From: R-RK-3 sp031399085
GTDB lineage: Bacteria; Pseudomonadota; Alphaproteobacteria; Rhizobiales; Rhodomicrobiaceae
Direction: 5' to 3'
NCBI GenBank assembly: GCA_031399085.1
Contig: JANNOQ010000079.1
Coordinates: forward strand, 1 to 64,000
DNA: 64,000 nucleotides
Shown: positions 1 through 8,669 of the stretch, piece by piece
How positions within the stretch are numbered: the stretch's first letter is position 1
Layout: each line of letters opens with the position of its first letter
Notes under the pieces: generated by a model
The model's input: the letters and a program-made list of their open reading frames with translations, nothing else
Databases searched by the model: none
Told to the model about the DNA's origin: nothing
Position numbers and translations under genes: made by a program

Positions 1-119
1 GTCAACAGGCGAGGCAGAGAGCCGGCCCGGACGAACCGCCCGCTTCGCGCCGCCGCGAAAGCCTTTTCTTTCCCGCCGCCGCTCCGTATGAAGGGAAAAA
101 CCAGCCCGGATCCTCGATC

Positions 120-1127
120 ATGCGTCTTTCCGCCCCGTCCCTCGACCTTGTCCGCCGCCCGCGCCGCAATCGCAAGGCCGAATGGATGCGCCGCCTCGTA
201 CGCGAGAACCGGGTCACGACCGACGATCTGATCTGGCCGATCTTCCTCACCGACGGTGATATCGCGCGCGAGGCGATTGCCACCATGCCCGGCGTCGAGC
301 GCTATTCGGTCACTGAGGCCGTGAATGTCGCGCGCGAGGCGGTCGAACTCGGCATCCCTGCCATCGCGCTGTTCCCCAACACCGCGCCGCATCAGCGTGA
401 CGAGGACGGCTCCGAGGCGCTCAACCCGGATAATCTCACCTGCCGTGCCCTGCGCGCGATCAAGGCGGCGGTGCCCGGTCTCGGGCTGATGACCGATGTC
501 GCGCTCGACCCCTACACCAGCCACGGCCATGACGGCGTTGTCCGCGATGGCGTCATCCTCAACGACGAGAGCGTCGAAATCCTCGCCCGGCAGGCGGTGC
601 TTCAGGCCGAGGCCGGCGCGGATATCATCGCCCCTTCCGACATGATGGACGGGCGCGTCGGCGCGATCCGGGCGGCGCTCGATGCGGCAGGTTTCACCGA
701 GGTCTCGATCATGGCGTATTCGGCGAAATACGCCTCGGCATTCTACGGGCCGTTCCGCGATGCGGTGGGCTCGTCCGCGACGCTTCTAGGCGACAAGAAG
801 ACCTACCAGATGGATTACGCCAATGGCGACGAGGCGCTGATCGAGGCCGAACTCGATATCGCCGAGGGCGCGGACATGATCATGGTCAAGCCCGGCCTGC
901 CCTATCTCGATATCGTGCATCGGATGAAGACCGCCTTCGGCGTGCCGACCTATGCCTACCAGGTCTCGGGCGAATATTCGATGATCATGGCTGCCGCCGC
1001 GGCCGGGATGATCGACGACGAAAAGGCGATGGTCGAAACCCTCACCGCCTTCAAGCGCGCCGGGGCGGACGGGATTCTCACCTATTTCGCGCCGCGCATG
1101 GCGCGGTATCTCCGGCAGAAACCCTGA
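120..1127 (+). CDS. hemB: Delta-aminolevulinic acid dehydratase (porphobilinogen synthase)
   Basis: It condenses two 5-aminolevulinate molecules to porphobilinogen in the cytosol, an early step of haem, chlorophyll and cobalamin synthesis. The 335 residues cover the whole family length. Both Schiff-base lysines are visible: K203 in MAYSAKYAS and K257 in MIMVKPGLP. The metal-site segment reads DVALDPYTSHGHDG, with Asp and Ala where zinc-type enzymes have cysteines, so this is the Mg/monovalent-cation type found in pseudomonads and alphaproteobacteria. The N-terminal RRPRRNRK segment supports the start at 120, although no strong ribosome-binding site precedes it. The 119 bases before it show nothing I can name. 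The next gene begins 4 nt after the stop. Confidence 0.97.
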   Translation: MRLSAPSLDLVRRPRRNRKAEWMRRLVRENRVTTDDLIWPIFLTDGDIAREAIATMPGVERYSVTEAVNVAREAVELGIPAIALFPNTAPHQRDEDGSEALNPDNLTCRALRAIKAAVPGLGLMTDVALDPYTSHGHDGVVRDGVILNDESVEILARQAVLQAEAGADIIAPSDMMDGRVGAIRAALDAAGFTEVSIMAYSAKYASAFYGPFRDAVGSSATLLGDKKTYQMDYANGDEALIEAELDIAEGADMIMVKPGLPYLDIVHRMKTAFGVPTYAYQVSGEYSMIMAAAAAGMIDDEKAMVETLTAFKRAGADGILTYFAPRMARYLRQKP

Positions 1128-1131
1128 GACC

Positions 1132-2517
1132 ATGAACACGCCCCGCCCGCGTCGAGGGCTGTGGCTGGTGCTGGTGCCGCTGCTCGCGCTGGCGCTGATC
1201 CTCGTGCCACTGTTCCTGATCGGCCGGCCGGGCGCCGATGCCGAGCAGGCGCGGCTCTGCCGCATGCTGCTGCCGGCGCTGTTTCCGCAGAACGAAGGTC
1301 TGCGTGTCATTGCCAGCGAGGCTGGTGCGCGCGGCGCGGTGCATATCACCTTTCATGCGGAAGATTTTTTCGGCGAGCGTGAGCACCTCTTGACCTGCCG
1401 CTTCGGCGGTATCGGCTATTCCGCCGCCAAGCGCGATCTGGTCGCGGTGCTGATCGACGGGGTTGGGCTTGGTGAAGCCGCGTTCTATTTCGCCAAGGAA
1501 AAATGGCTCGAAAGCCAGCATGCCATTCTCGCCGATCCCGGCCCGCCGGGCAGAGGCGAAGCTTGGCTTCAGGTTTCGCGCGGCACCGCCGTCGCGCTCC
1601 AGCATGTCGTCGGCGGCTTGCCCCGCGCCGGCATCCTCGCGCTGCTCGCGCTGGCGACCGCGCTGATCTACGGGCTGATCGGCCGGATCAACCTTGCCTT
1701 CGGGGAATTCGCCGCGCTGGGCGGGATCGTCGCGAGCCTGGTCGTGGTGCTGCTGACGGTCGCCGGCATGCCCTCGCCCGTGTTGGCCGGCGTGACGGCA
1801 ATCCTCGTCGCGCTGGGGCTCTGCGCGCTCTATGGTGCGGTGATGGGGCGAAGCATTCTCTGGCCGCTCTCGGATCGCGGCAAGGGCGGTTCGGGCCAGC
1901 CGCTGCTAGTTGCCGGTGTGGGCCTGCTGGTCGCGGTGCAGGAGGGGCTGCGGCTGGCGCAGGGCGCCGGGACGCTCTGGCTGCAGCCGGTCGATAGCGA
2001 GGCGTGGCGGGTAGCCTCCACGCCGGGGTTCGAGGTGCTGGCGCATCCGCGCCTGTTGCTGATGGCCGCGATCGACTGGGCGGCGATCCTTGCTACCCTG
2101 CTCGTGATGCGCAAAACAGCGCTCGGCCGGGCGTGGCGCGCGAGCGCGGACGACCCTTTCGCCGCCAGCCTCTGCGGCATCGACCCCAAGCGCCTGCTGA
2201 TGCTGGTCAGTGCGCTGGCGACGATGCTCGCCGGGCTCGCCGGTGCGACTGTAGCGCTCAACTACGGCGGCATGCACTTCTCCGGCGGCACGATGCTCGG
2301 GCTGACCGCGCTGATCGCCGCGATTCTCGGTGGCATCGGCTCGCTCGGCGGCGCCGTGCTCGGCGGAGTGCTGATCGCGAGTTTTCAGATCGCCTGGTCG
2401 GCCTCGCGTGATATTGCACAGTGGGAACTGGCGACATTCACCCTTCTGACTCTGGCATTGATCCTGAAGCCTGGCGGCTTTTTCGGCTTTGCCGACGGCG
2501 CGCAACGCAAGGTTTGA
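1132..2517 (+). CDS. LivH-like branched-chain amino acid ABC permease with N-terminal periplasmic extension
   Basis: This is a 461-residue inner-membrane protein. The C-terminal 300 residues have the helices and glycine-rich segments of LivH-type ABC permeases (GLIGRINLAFGEFAALGG, then ILGGIGSLGGAVLGG). Unusually, about 165 residues precede this core: one membrane helix at residues 10-31, then a soluble stretch that would lie in the periplasm. Ordinary LivH is near 300 residues. No LivM, LivF, LivG or binding protein lies beside it, so partners must be elsewhere or absent. It starts 4 nt after hemB and ends 4 nt before the ilvA start, so co-transcription is likely. The substrate is unknown. 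Confidence 0.8.
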   Translation: MNTPRPRRGLWLVLVPLLALALILVPLFLIGRPGADAEQARLCRMLLPALFPQNEGLRVIASEAGARGAVHITFHAEDFFGEREHLLTCRFGGIGYSAAKRDLVAVLIDGVGLGEAAFYFAKEKWLESQHAILADPGPPGRGEAWLQVSRGTAVALQHVVGGLPRAGILALLALATALIYGLIGRINLAFGEFAALGGIVASLVVVLLTVAGMPSPVLAGVTAILVALGLCALYGAVMGRSILWPLSDRGKGGSGQPLLVAGVGLLVAVQEGLRLAQGAGTLWLQPVDSEAWRVASTPGFEVLAHPRLLLMAAIDWAAILATLLVMRKTALGRAWRASADDPFAASLCGIDPKRLLMLVSALATMLAGLAGATVALNYGGMHFSGGTMLGLTALIAAILGGIGSLGGAVLGGVLIASFQIAWSASRDIAQWELATFTLLTLALILKPGGFFGFADGAQRKV

Positions 2518-2521
2518 CGAT

Positions 2522-3802
2522 ATGAGCATTTCAAGCACCGAGAATTCAAGCACAGAGAATTCAAGTACCAAGCATGTTGTCGGAATCGAGGATATCCGCG
2601 AGGCAGCGCGCCTGCTCAAGGGCCATGTCGTGCGCACGCCGTTTCTGCCGGCGCCGCGTCTCTCGGCGCTGACCGGCGCCGAGTGCCACGTGAAGTTCGA
2701 GAACATGCAGGTGACGGGCGCGTTCAAGGAGCGCGGGGCGTATCTCAAGCTGTCGCGGCTCGATGCGGCGGCACGCAAAAACGGCGTGATCGCGATGTCC
2801 GCCGGCAACCACGCGCAGGCCGTCGCCTACCACGCCTCGCGGCTCGGCATTCCGGCAACGATCGTGATGCCGGTGGGCACGCCTTTCGTGAAGGTGGAAA
2901 ACACCGCCCGCTTCGGCGCCCGCGTCATTCTCGAGGGCACGACACTGGCCGAGAGCCAGGCCCGTGTCGAAGCGATGATCGCCGAGCACGGGCTCGTCCT
3001 CGTCCACCCCTATGATGACAAGGATGTCATCGCCGGACAGGGCACGGTGGCGCTCGAAATGCTGGAGGACAACCCCGATCTCGACATGGTGGTGATCCCG
3101 ATGGGCGGCGGCGGGCTGATCGCCGGCAATGCGGTGGCGATCCGCGCGCTCAAGCCGGAGATCCGGGTGATCGGCGTCGAGGTCGAGAGCTATGCCTCGT
3201 TCCACAACGCGCTGACCGGCGATACGAAGCCGATCGGCGGCCAGACGCTCGCCGAGGGCATCGCGGTCAAATACGTCGGCACGAAAACCCTCCCCATCAT
3301 CCGCGACCTCGTTGCCGATCACGTCATCGTGCCGGAAAGCGCGGTCGAGCAGGCGGTCGACGCGTTTGCGACGCATCAGCGCTCGATGGCCGAGGGTGCC
3401 GGCGCCGCCGGGCTCGCGGCGCTCCTGCACAAGCCGGAAATGTTCCGGGGCAAGCGCGTCGGGCTCATCCTCTGCGGCGGCAACATCGACGCGCGCATCC
3501 TCGCCTCGATCATGGTGCGCGAACTCGAACGGCGCGAACGGATCATTTCCTTCCGGCTCACCGGCGAGGACCGGCCGGGGTTCCTCGGCCAGGTGGCGAC
3601 ACGCCTCGGCGAACTCGGCGCCAATATCCTCGAGGTGACGCATCGCCGCACCTTCCTCTCGGTACCGGCCAAGGGCGTCTCGCTCGATGTCACGGTCGAG
3701 ACACGCGATGCGGCGCATGCAGCTGAGATCGTCGCCAAGCTGGAAACGGACGGCTATTCGGTGCGCCGCATCGATGCCAACGGCGCGCTGATCGGGGGGT
3801 AG
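2522..3802 (+). CDS. ilvA: Threonine ammonia-lyase with C-terminal ACT domain
   Basis: A PLP-dependent fold-type II enzyme that deaminates threonine to 2-oxobutanoate, feeding isoleucine synthesis or threonine breakdown. The PLP lysine is K69 in VTGAFKERGAY; the phosphate-binding loop is the GGGGL segment near residue 200. An ACT-like regulatory domain occupies the last 80 residues (LTGEDRPGFLGQVATRLGE). At 426 residues it has one ACT unit, like TdcB/IlvA forms of alphaproteobacteria, not the two of E. coli IlvA. I chose ATG 2522 rather than an in-frame codon at 2489, which lies inside the upstream gene. Residues 4-18 are three near-identical pentapeptides (SSTEN, SSTEN, SSTKH). Confidence 0.93.
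   Translation: MSISSTENSSTENSSTKHVVGIEDIREAARLLKGHVVRTPFLPAPRLSALTGAECHVKFENMQVTGAFKERGAYLKLSRLDAAARKNGVIAMSAGNHAQAVAYHASRLGIPATIVMPVGTPFVKVENTARFGARVILEGTTLAESQARVEAMIAEHGLVLVHPYDDKDVIAGQGTVALEMLEDNPDLDMVVIPMGGGGLIAGNAVAIRALKPEIRVIGVEVESYASFHNALTGDTKPIGGQTLAEGIAVKYVGTKTLPIIRDLVADHVIVPESAVEQAVDAFATHQRSMAEGAGAAGLAALLHKPEMFRGKRVGLILCGGNIDARILASIMVRELERRERIISFRLTGEDRPGFLGQVATRLGELGANILEVTHRRTFLSVPAKGVSLDVTVETRDAAHAAEIVAKLETDGYSVRRIDANGALIGG
2531..2575 (+). repeat. Three tandem 15-bp repeats in the ilvA N-terminus
   Basis: Units at 2531-2545, 2546-2560 and 2561-2575 share TCAAG at their start and differ at a few bases. They keep frame and encode a serine/threonine-rich linker ahead of the catalytic domain. 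Confidence 0.85.
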
Positions 3803-3903
3803 GGAGAGGAGATCATCGCCCTTGCCTCCGCCCCGCACATGCGAAATGATCCATCCCTTGCTTCTCCGATCCTTGCTTCGACGACTCGGGGCTTCCTGAC
3901 GCA

Positions 3904-4650
3904 ATGACCGACCAACCGCGCGATACGCCGCAATTCTTCCTGACCTCGCCCACTACCTGCCCTTATCTGCCGGGGCGGCAGGAGCGGAAGGTGTTCACGC
4001 ATCTCGTGGGCAAGCGCGCGCTCCAGCTCAACGAAATCCTGACGCAGGGCGGCTTCCGGCGCAGCCAGTCGATCGCCTATCGCCCGGCCTGCGAGATGTG
4101 CCGCGCCTGCGTTTCGGTGCGGGTGCTCGTCAACGAATTCGAACCCTCGCGCTCGTTCCGCCGTGTCATCGCGGCCAATGCCGACCTCTCCACGCGGATG
4201 ATCCCGGCGCAACCGAGCGCGGAGCAATACGGGCTGTTCCGCCGCTATCTCGACGCTCGCCACGCCGATGGCGGCATGGTCGACATGTCGGTGATCGATT
4301 ACGCCTCGATGATCGAGGATACCCATGTCGAGACCCGGCTGGTCGAGTATCGCCGGCCCGCTGAAGCCGCCGACGAGGCCTCCGAGCTGGTCGGCGTGGC
4401 GCTGACGGATCTGCTCTCGGATGGGGTATCGATGGTCTATTCCTTCTACGATCCCGCGCTTGTCGATCGCTCGATGGGGACCTTCATGATCCTCGACCAT
4501 ATCGCGAAAACCAGGGCCTTCGGCCTGCCCTATCTCTACCTCGGCTATTGGGTCGAGGGATCGCGCAAGATGGATTACAAGGGCCGCTTCCTGCCGCAGG
4601 AGCGCCTCGGCATGCTGGCCTGGGACCGCGTGGACCGCAACCCCGGCTAG
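3904..4650 (+). CDS. bpt: Aspartate/glutamate leucyltransferase (bacterial arginyltransferase-like)
   Basis: It transfers leucine from Leu-tRNA to N-terminal Asp or Glu, marking proteins for the N-end rule pathway (ClpS-ClpAP). The 248 residues contain both family domains: the N-terminal part with TCPYLPGRQERKVFTHL and a cysteine cluster in YRPACEMCRACVSVRV, and the C-terminal acyltransferase part with DGVSMVYSFYDPAL and YLYLGYWVEGSRKMDYK. ATG 3904 overlaps nothing, and 101 nt separate it from ilvA. Proximity to hemB and parC is usual in Hyphomicrobiales. Bacterial members of this family normally use leucine rather than arginine; I infer that here from family membership only. Confidence 0.92.
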   Translation: MTDQPRDTPQFFLTSPTTCPYLPGRQERKVFTHLVGKRALQLNEILTQGGFRRSQSIAYRPACEMCRACVSVRVLVNEFEPSRSFRRVIAANADLSTRMIPAQPSAEQYGLFRRYLDARHADGGMVDMSVIDYASMIEDTHVETRLVEYRRPAEAADEASELVGVALTDLLSDGVSMVYSFYDPALVDRSMGTFMILDHIAKTRAFGLPYLYLGYWVEGSRKMDYKGRFLPQERLGMLAWDRVDRNPG

Positions 4651-4805
4651 CGCGGGGCACGATTCAATATCCATCACTCAAGTCATTGTAAAATATACGT
4701 TTTTATTGTTAAGCGATGACTGAAGTTCACACCGTGATTCAAGCATGAGGCATGCCCGACGGAAGTTCAGGTTTTGAGCGAGGCGGCTGCAGTTGAGAAT
4801 CAGAG

Positions 4806-5474
4806 TTATGTGCCGGCCAGCGCCGCATTCAGCCGTTCGATCAGGATCGGCGCCTTGGCGTAGCCCTTGCCGACCACCGCGAACTGGGCCTTGGCGCTGG
4901 CGTCCTGCCAATTCAGAATGAGCGTCGGGAAGCCATCGACATCGAATTGCTGTGCCACCTGAAAATCGACCAGGGTCGCCTGCCGTATCGCAATGCTTTC
5001 GAAGGCGGCCAGAAAATCCGCGCGCGCCACCCCGGCGGCCTCGGCATGCGCGGCGAGAACCTCGCTCCGGGTGATATCCTCGCCGCCGGCATAGAAGGCG
5101 CTCTGGATCGCCAGCATGTAGGGGTATTCCTCGCCCGGCGCGAGTTCGCGCATCGTCACCACGGCGCGCGAGGCCGGCTCGGTATCGTAGACGAAGCCGG
5201 GCTGCTGGAGCGCGCCCTCGGCAAAGGGCTGGCCGGTCAATTCGCCGATACGGCCGAAGGTCTCGGCGAGATAGCTGCGCATGTCGTCCGCAACCGGCGC
5301 TTTCGTGAAGGGACGGAGACCGCCCGAAAACAGCAGCATCTCCGCCCGCTCGCCGATCGCGGAAAGCACGAGCTGCATTTCCGGCGCGAAGCCGTAACAC
5401 CAGGAACACATCGAATCCGCGAAATACAGCAGGCGCGGCCGGGCAGGCTTGGTGGATTCAGCGGTGGATTCCAT
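4806..5474 (-). CDS. DsbA-family protein (FrnE-like thioredoxin-fold oxidoreductase)
   Basis: A 222-residue thioredoxin-fold protein. The redox motif is C23-S-W-C26 in FADSMCSWCYGF; a cis-proline loop appears as GFPTLIL near residue 170. There is no signal peptide, so a cytosolic role is likely, as in the FrnE/HCCA-isomerase branch of DsbA proteins. It follows the flavodoxin-like gene on the same strand, 58 nt apart, and the two may form a small redox operon. The substrate is not evident. The 155 bases beyond its stop hold only an AT-rich patch and no gene. Confidence 0.88.
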   Translation of the reverse strand: MESTAESTKPARPRLLYFADSMCSWCYGFAPEMQLVLSAIGERAEMLLFSGGLRPFTKAPVADDMRSYLAETFGRIGELTGQPFAEGALQQPGFVYDTEPASRAVVTMRELAPGEEYPYMLAIQSAFYAGGEDITRSEVLAAHAEAAGVARADFLAAFESIAIRQATLVDFQVAQQFDVDGFPTLILNWQDASAKAQFAVVGKGYAKAPILIERLNAALAGT

Positions 5475-5532
5475 AGCAGCCTTCCGTGGATAGCCTTGCG
5501 AAAAGGGCGGGACTCAGCCCGCCCCGATCCTG

Positions 5533-6111
5533 TTACGCCTTGAGCTTGGTGGCAAGCTTGGCAACGCGCTCGCCGAGCAGGCGGGCGAATTCCTTGTCGC
5601 CCGAGGGCGGCGCGACATCCGGGTCGACATTGTCGGACTGGGTGATGACACCGAGGGCGGAACCGATCCGGTTTGCGGCTTCCGGCTTGGCGGTCGAGTT
5701 GCCTTCCATATTGCCAAGCGGCACGCCAGGGCCAGTCCAGAGCATGCCGTGCTGCATCGCCAGCACGATCATCGAGTTGATCGAGTGATGCTTCTCGCCG
5801 CCAAACGTCAGACCATTGGTAAACCCGGCCGCGAGCTTGTCCTTCCAGCCACCCGACATCCAGATTTTGGAGGTCGCAACAAAGAAAGCGCGCAGCGGCA
5901 CGGAAATATCGCCCATGTAGGTCGGCGCGCCGAAGATCACGGCGTCGGCGGCGGTGACCGCCTCAAGCTCGGTGGTGAAATCCTGCTCGGCGCTTTCGAG
6001 CCGGATAAGGTTGGCGGTGCCGCCGCCGCGCTTCACGCCTTCTGCGACAGCTTCGGCGACAACGGCGGTGTGGCCGTAGCCGGAATGGTAGACGATAGCG
6101 ATGGTGGTCAT
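5533..6111 (-). CDS. Flavodoxin-like NAD(P)H:quinone oxidoreductase (WrbA-like)
   Basis: A 192-residue flavodoxin-fold protein. Residues 3-16 (TIAIVYHSGYGHTA) form the FMN phosphate loop and GAPTYMG at 61-67 is a second FMN contact typical of WrbA and NAD(P)H-dependent FMN reductases. The expected role is two-electron reduction of quinones in the cytosol. ATG 6111 is preferred over an upstream in-frame ATG at 6165 because the flavodoxin strand begins right after it. No MarR or LysR regulator is adjacent. It is slightly shorter than classic WrbA, so true WrbA identity is unproven. Confidence 0.85.
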   Translation of the reverse strand: MTTIAIVYHSGYGHTAVVAEAVAEGVKRGGGTANLIRLESAEQDFTTELEAVTAADAVIFGAPTYMGDISVPLRAFFVATSKIWMSGGWKDKLAAGFTNGLTFGGEKHHSINSMIVLAMQHGMLWTGPGVPLGNMEGNSTAKPEAANRIGSALGVITQSDNVDPDVAPPSGDKEFARLLGERVAKLATKLKA

Positions 6112-6268
6112 GGAAAATCCCCAATCAAGACAGTGATGGGGAGGAGGTAGGTTGCATTTTGGCAATCAACAACCACAGGTCACGAATAGTTTATTGCAAT
6201 GACGCAATTCAACTGCGCAAATCAGCCATTGCTCACTCTGCCATCGGGCAAGTCAGCGCATATGCGCT

Positions 6269-8509
6269 TCAGCCCGTGAAGCGGTTGGAACGCGGAAACC
6301 CCTTCGGCGGCAGACGGCCGGATTCGGCACGATGCCCCAGCCATTCGCGTAAATCTTCGCCCTTCAGCGTGAAGGTGCGGCCCGCGCTATCGAGCCAGGT
6401 GAGGCCAGCATCGTTGTGGAAGGTCTTGAGGTCGGCGAGCCCGCCTTCCTTGTAGCGCTGCAAGCGGACGCCCTTGCCGCGCGGCAGTTCCGGCACTTCG
6501 TTGAGCGGAAACGCCAGCAGCTTCCGGTTCTCGCCGACGATCGCGACCATGTCGCCTTCGACGAGATGCGCGATCCAGAGCCGGGCGTCGTCGACATTCA
6601 TCACCTGCCGGCCCTTGCGGGTATTGCCGATCAGATCCTCCGCCGTAACCACGAAGCCACGCGCGTCCTTCGAGGCGATGAGGCGCTTCTGTCCCGCGAC
6701 GTAGGGGAAGGCGGCCATGACCTCAGCCTCGGCATCGAGATCGACCATCAGGCGGATGGGTTCGCCGAAACCGCGCCCGCCCGGCAGCTTCGAGCCTTCG
6801 AGCGTGAAGGCCTTGCCGTCGGTCGACATCAGGATGACCCGGGACGTCGTCTCGGTGGCGAAGGAGAAGGCGAGCGCGTCGTCGCCCTTGAACTGGAGGT
6901 ACGTCAGGTCCACGCCATGGCCCTTGAGCGCGCGAATCCAGCCCTTCTGCGTCACCACAACCGTGATCGGCTCGCGCTCGATCAGCGCCTCGGAAACATC
7001 GCCCGAGAGCTCGCCGACCACGCCGAAATCCGAGCGGCGCTTGCCGAGCGGTGTCTCCTTCGAGAAGGCTTTCGCGACCTGGAAGATTTCCCAGCGCACG
7101 GTTTTCCACTGCTTGGCGTCGGAGGCGAGCAGCGCCTCGATCGTCGCCTTTTCGGCCGCGAGTTCCTCGTGCTCCTTGCGCAGCTCCATCTCCTCGAGCT
7201 TGCGGAGCTGGCGCAGGCGGGTATCGAGGATGGCGTTCGCCTGCACATCGCTCAGGTCGAAGCGCTTCATGAGGACGGGTTTGGGCTCGTCCTCCTCGCG
7301 GATGATGCGGATCACCTCGTCGAGGTTGAGGAAGGCGACGATGAGGCCCGAGACGATCTCCAGCCGTGCCTCGATCTTCGCCAGCCGATGGCGCGAACGG
7401 CGCAGCAGCACGTCCCGGCGATGATCGAGAAACGCTTTCAGCATATCGGCCAGGCCGACGACCCGGGGCACCTTGCCGTCGATCAGCACGTTCATGTTGA
7501 CCGAGAACCGCGTCTCCAGCTCGGTCAGCCGGAACAGGGTTTCCATCAGCAGTTCGGCCTCGACCGTGCGCGCCCGCGGCTCGAGTACGACGCGGACGTC
7601 CTCCGCCGATTCGTCGCGGACATCGACCAGCAGCGGCAGCTTCTTCTCGTTGAGCAACTCGGCGATCTTCTCGATCAGCCGGCTTTTCTGGACGTTGTAG
7701 GGAATTTCGGTGATGACGACGACGTAAGAGCCGCGCCCGGTGTCTTCCTTGTGCCAGCGCGCCCGGAGGCGCACCGAGCCGCGCCCGGTGCGATAGGTCT
7801 CGGCGAGGCTGGCCGCCCCTTCGACGATGATGCCGCCGGTCGGGAAATCCGGCCCCGGCACGTGCGCCATCAGGGTTTCGAGGCTGGCGTTGCGGTCATC
7901 GATCAGCGCGATCGCGGCACCGCAGAGTTCGGCGGCATTGTGCGGCGGAATCGAGGTCGCCATCCCGACGGCGATGCCTTGGCTGCCATTCGCCAGCAGG
8001 TTCGGGAAGGCGCCGGGCAGGACGACGGGTTCCTCGTCCTCGCCGTTGTAGGTGGCGCGGAAATCGACCGCATCCTCGTCGATCCCGTCGAGAATGAGGC
8101 GCGCGACCTCGGTCAGCCGGGCCTCGGTGTAGCGGTAGGCGGCGGCGTTATCGCCGTCGATATTGCCGAAATTGCCCTGCCCCTCGACGAGCGGATAGCG
8201 CTGGGCGAAGTCCTGCGCGAGGCGGACCATGGCGTCGTAAACCGCCTGATCGCCATGCGGGTGGTATTTACCGATGACATCGCCAACGACCCTGGCGCAT
8301 TTCTTGAACGCCTGCCCCGGATCGAGCTTGAGCATCCGCATCGCGAACAGCAGGCGACGGTGGACCGGCTTTAAGCCGTCGCGCGCATCAGGGAGCGCGC
8401 GGTGCATGATGGTGGACAGCGCATAGGCGAGATAGCGCTCCTCGAGCGCATCGCGCAGCGTGATGGCCTCGGTCGCGTCGTCGCGCGGGGGGTCTACCGG
8501 TTTACCCAT
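6269..8509 (-). CDS. parC: DNA topoisomerase IV subunit A
   Basis: Catalytic subunit of the type IIA topoisomerase that decatenates daughter chromosomes; it partners with ParE, which is not in the window. The 746-residue length and the beta-pinwheel C-terminal domain are as expected for alphaproteobacterial ParC. The DNA-cleaving tyrosine is Y127 in AAAYRYTEARL. The quinolone-determining helix reads KYHPHGDQAVYDAMVR (from residue 81), so Gln replaces the serine found in E. coli ParC and GyrA. The position beside recO, era and rnc matches Hyphomicrobiales gene order and separates it from GyrA. Confidence 0.96.
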   Translation of the reverse strand: MGKPVDPPRDDATEAITLRDALEERYLAYALSTIMHRALPDARDGLKPVHRRLLFAMRMLKLDPGQAFKKCARVVGDVIGKYHPHGDQAVYDAMVRLAQDFAQRYPLVEGQGNFGNIDGDNAAAYRYTEARLTEVARLILDGIDEDAVDFRATYNGEDEEPVVLPGAFPNLLANGSQGIAVGMATSIPPHNAAELCGAAIALIDDRNASLETLMAHVPGPDFPTGGIIVEGAASLAETYRTGRGSVRLRARWHKEDTGRGSYVVVITEIPYNVQKSRLIEKIAELLNEKKLPLLVDVRDESAEDVRVVLEPRARTVEAELLMETLFRLTELETRFSVNMNVLIDGKVPRVVGLADMLKAFLDHRRDVLLRRSRHRLAKIEARLEIVSGLIVAFLNLDEVIRIIREEDEPKPVLMKRFDLSDVQANAILDTRLRQLRKLEEMELRKEHEELAAEKATIEALLASDAKQWKTVRWEIFQVAKAFSKETPLGKRRSDFGVVGELSGDVSEALIEREPITVVVTQKGWIRALKGHGVDLTYLQFKGDDALAFSFATETTSRVILMSTDGKAFTLEGSKLPGGRGFGEPIRLMVDLDAEAEVMAAFPYVAGQKRLIASKDARGFVVTAEDLIGNTRKGRQVMNVDDARLWIAHLVEGDMVAIVGENRKLLAFPLNEVPELPRGKGVRLQRYKEGGLADLKTFHNDAGLTWLDSAGRTFTLKGEDLREWLGHRAESGRLPPKGFPRSNRFTG

Positions 8510-8669
8510 CAGGATCGGTTAGCCCAACACACTGGTCGCGACAAGCCGAAGCATCAAAGCCAGCCGGGATATCCCCGCCCCTTCGCACGATGCCTGGCGG
8601 TGATGCCCTATCGCATGGATTCTGGCGCATGAAGCAGCCAGGCCGACCTCAGAATTCGAGCCAGCCGGA

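Noticed and set aside
6416..8374. A 652-codon open frame on the + strand opposite parC
   Set aside because: It mirrors parC codon bias, contains no domain, and parC is complete with its catalytic tyrosine.
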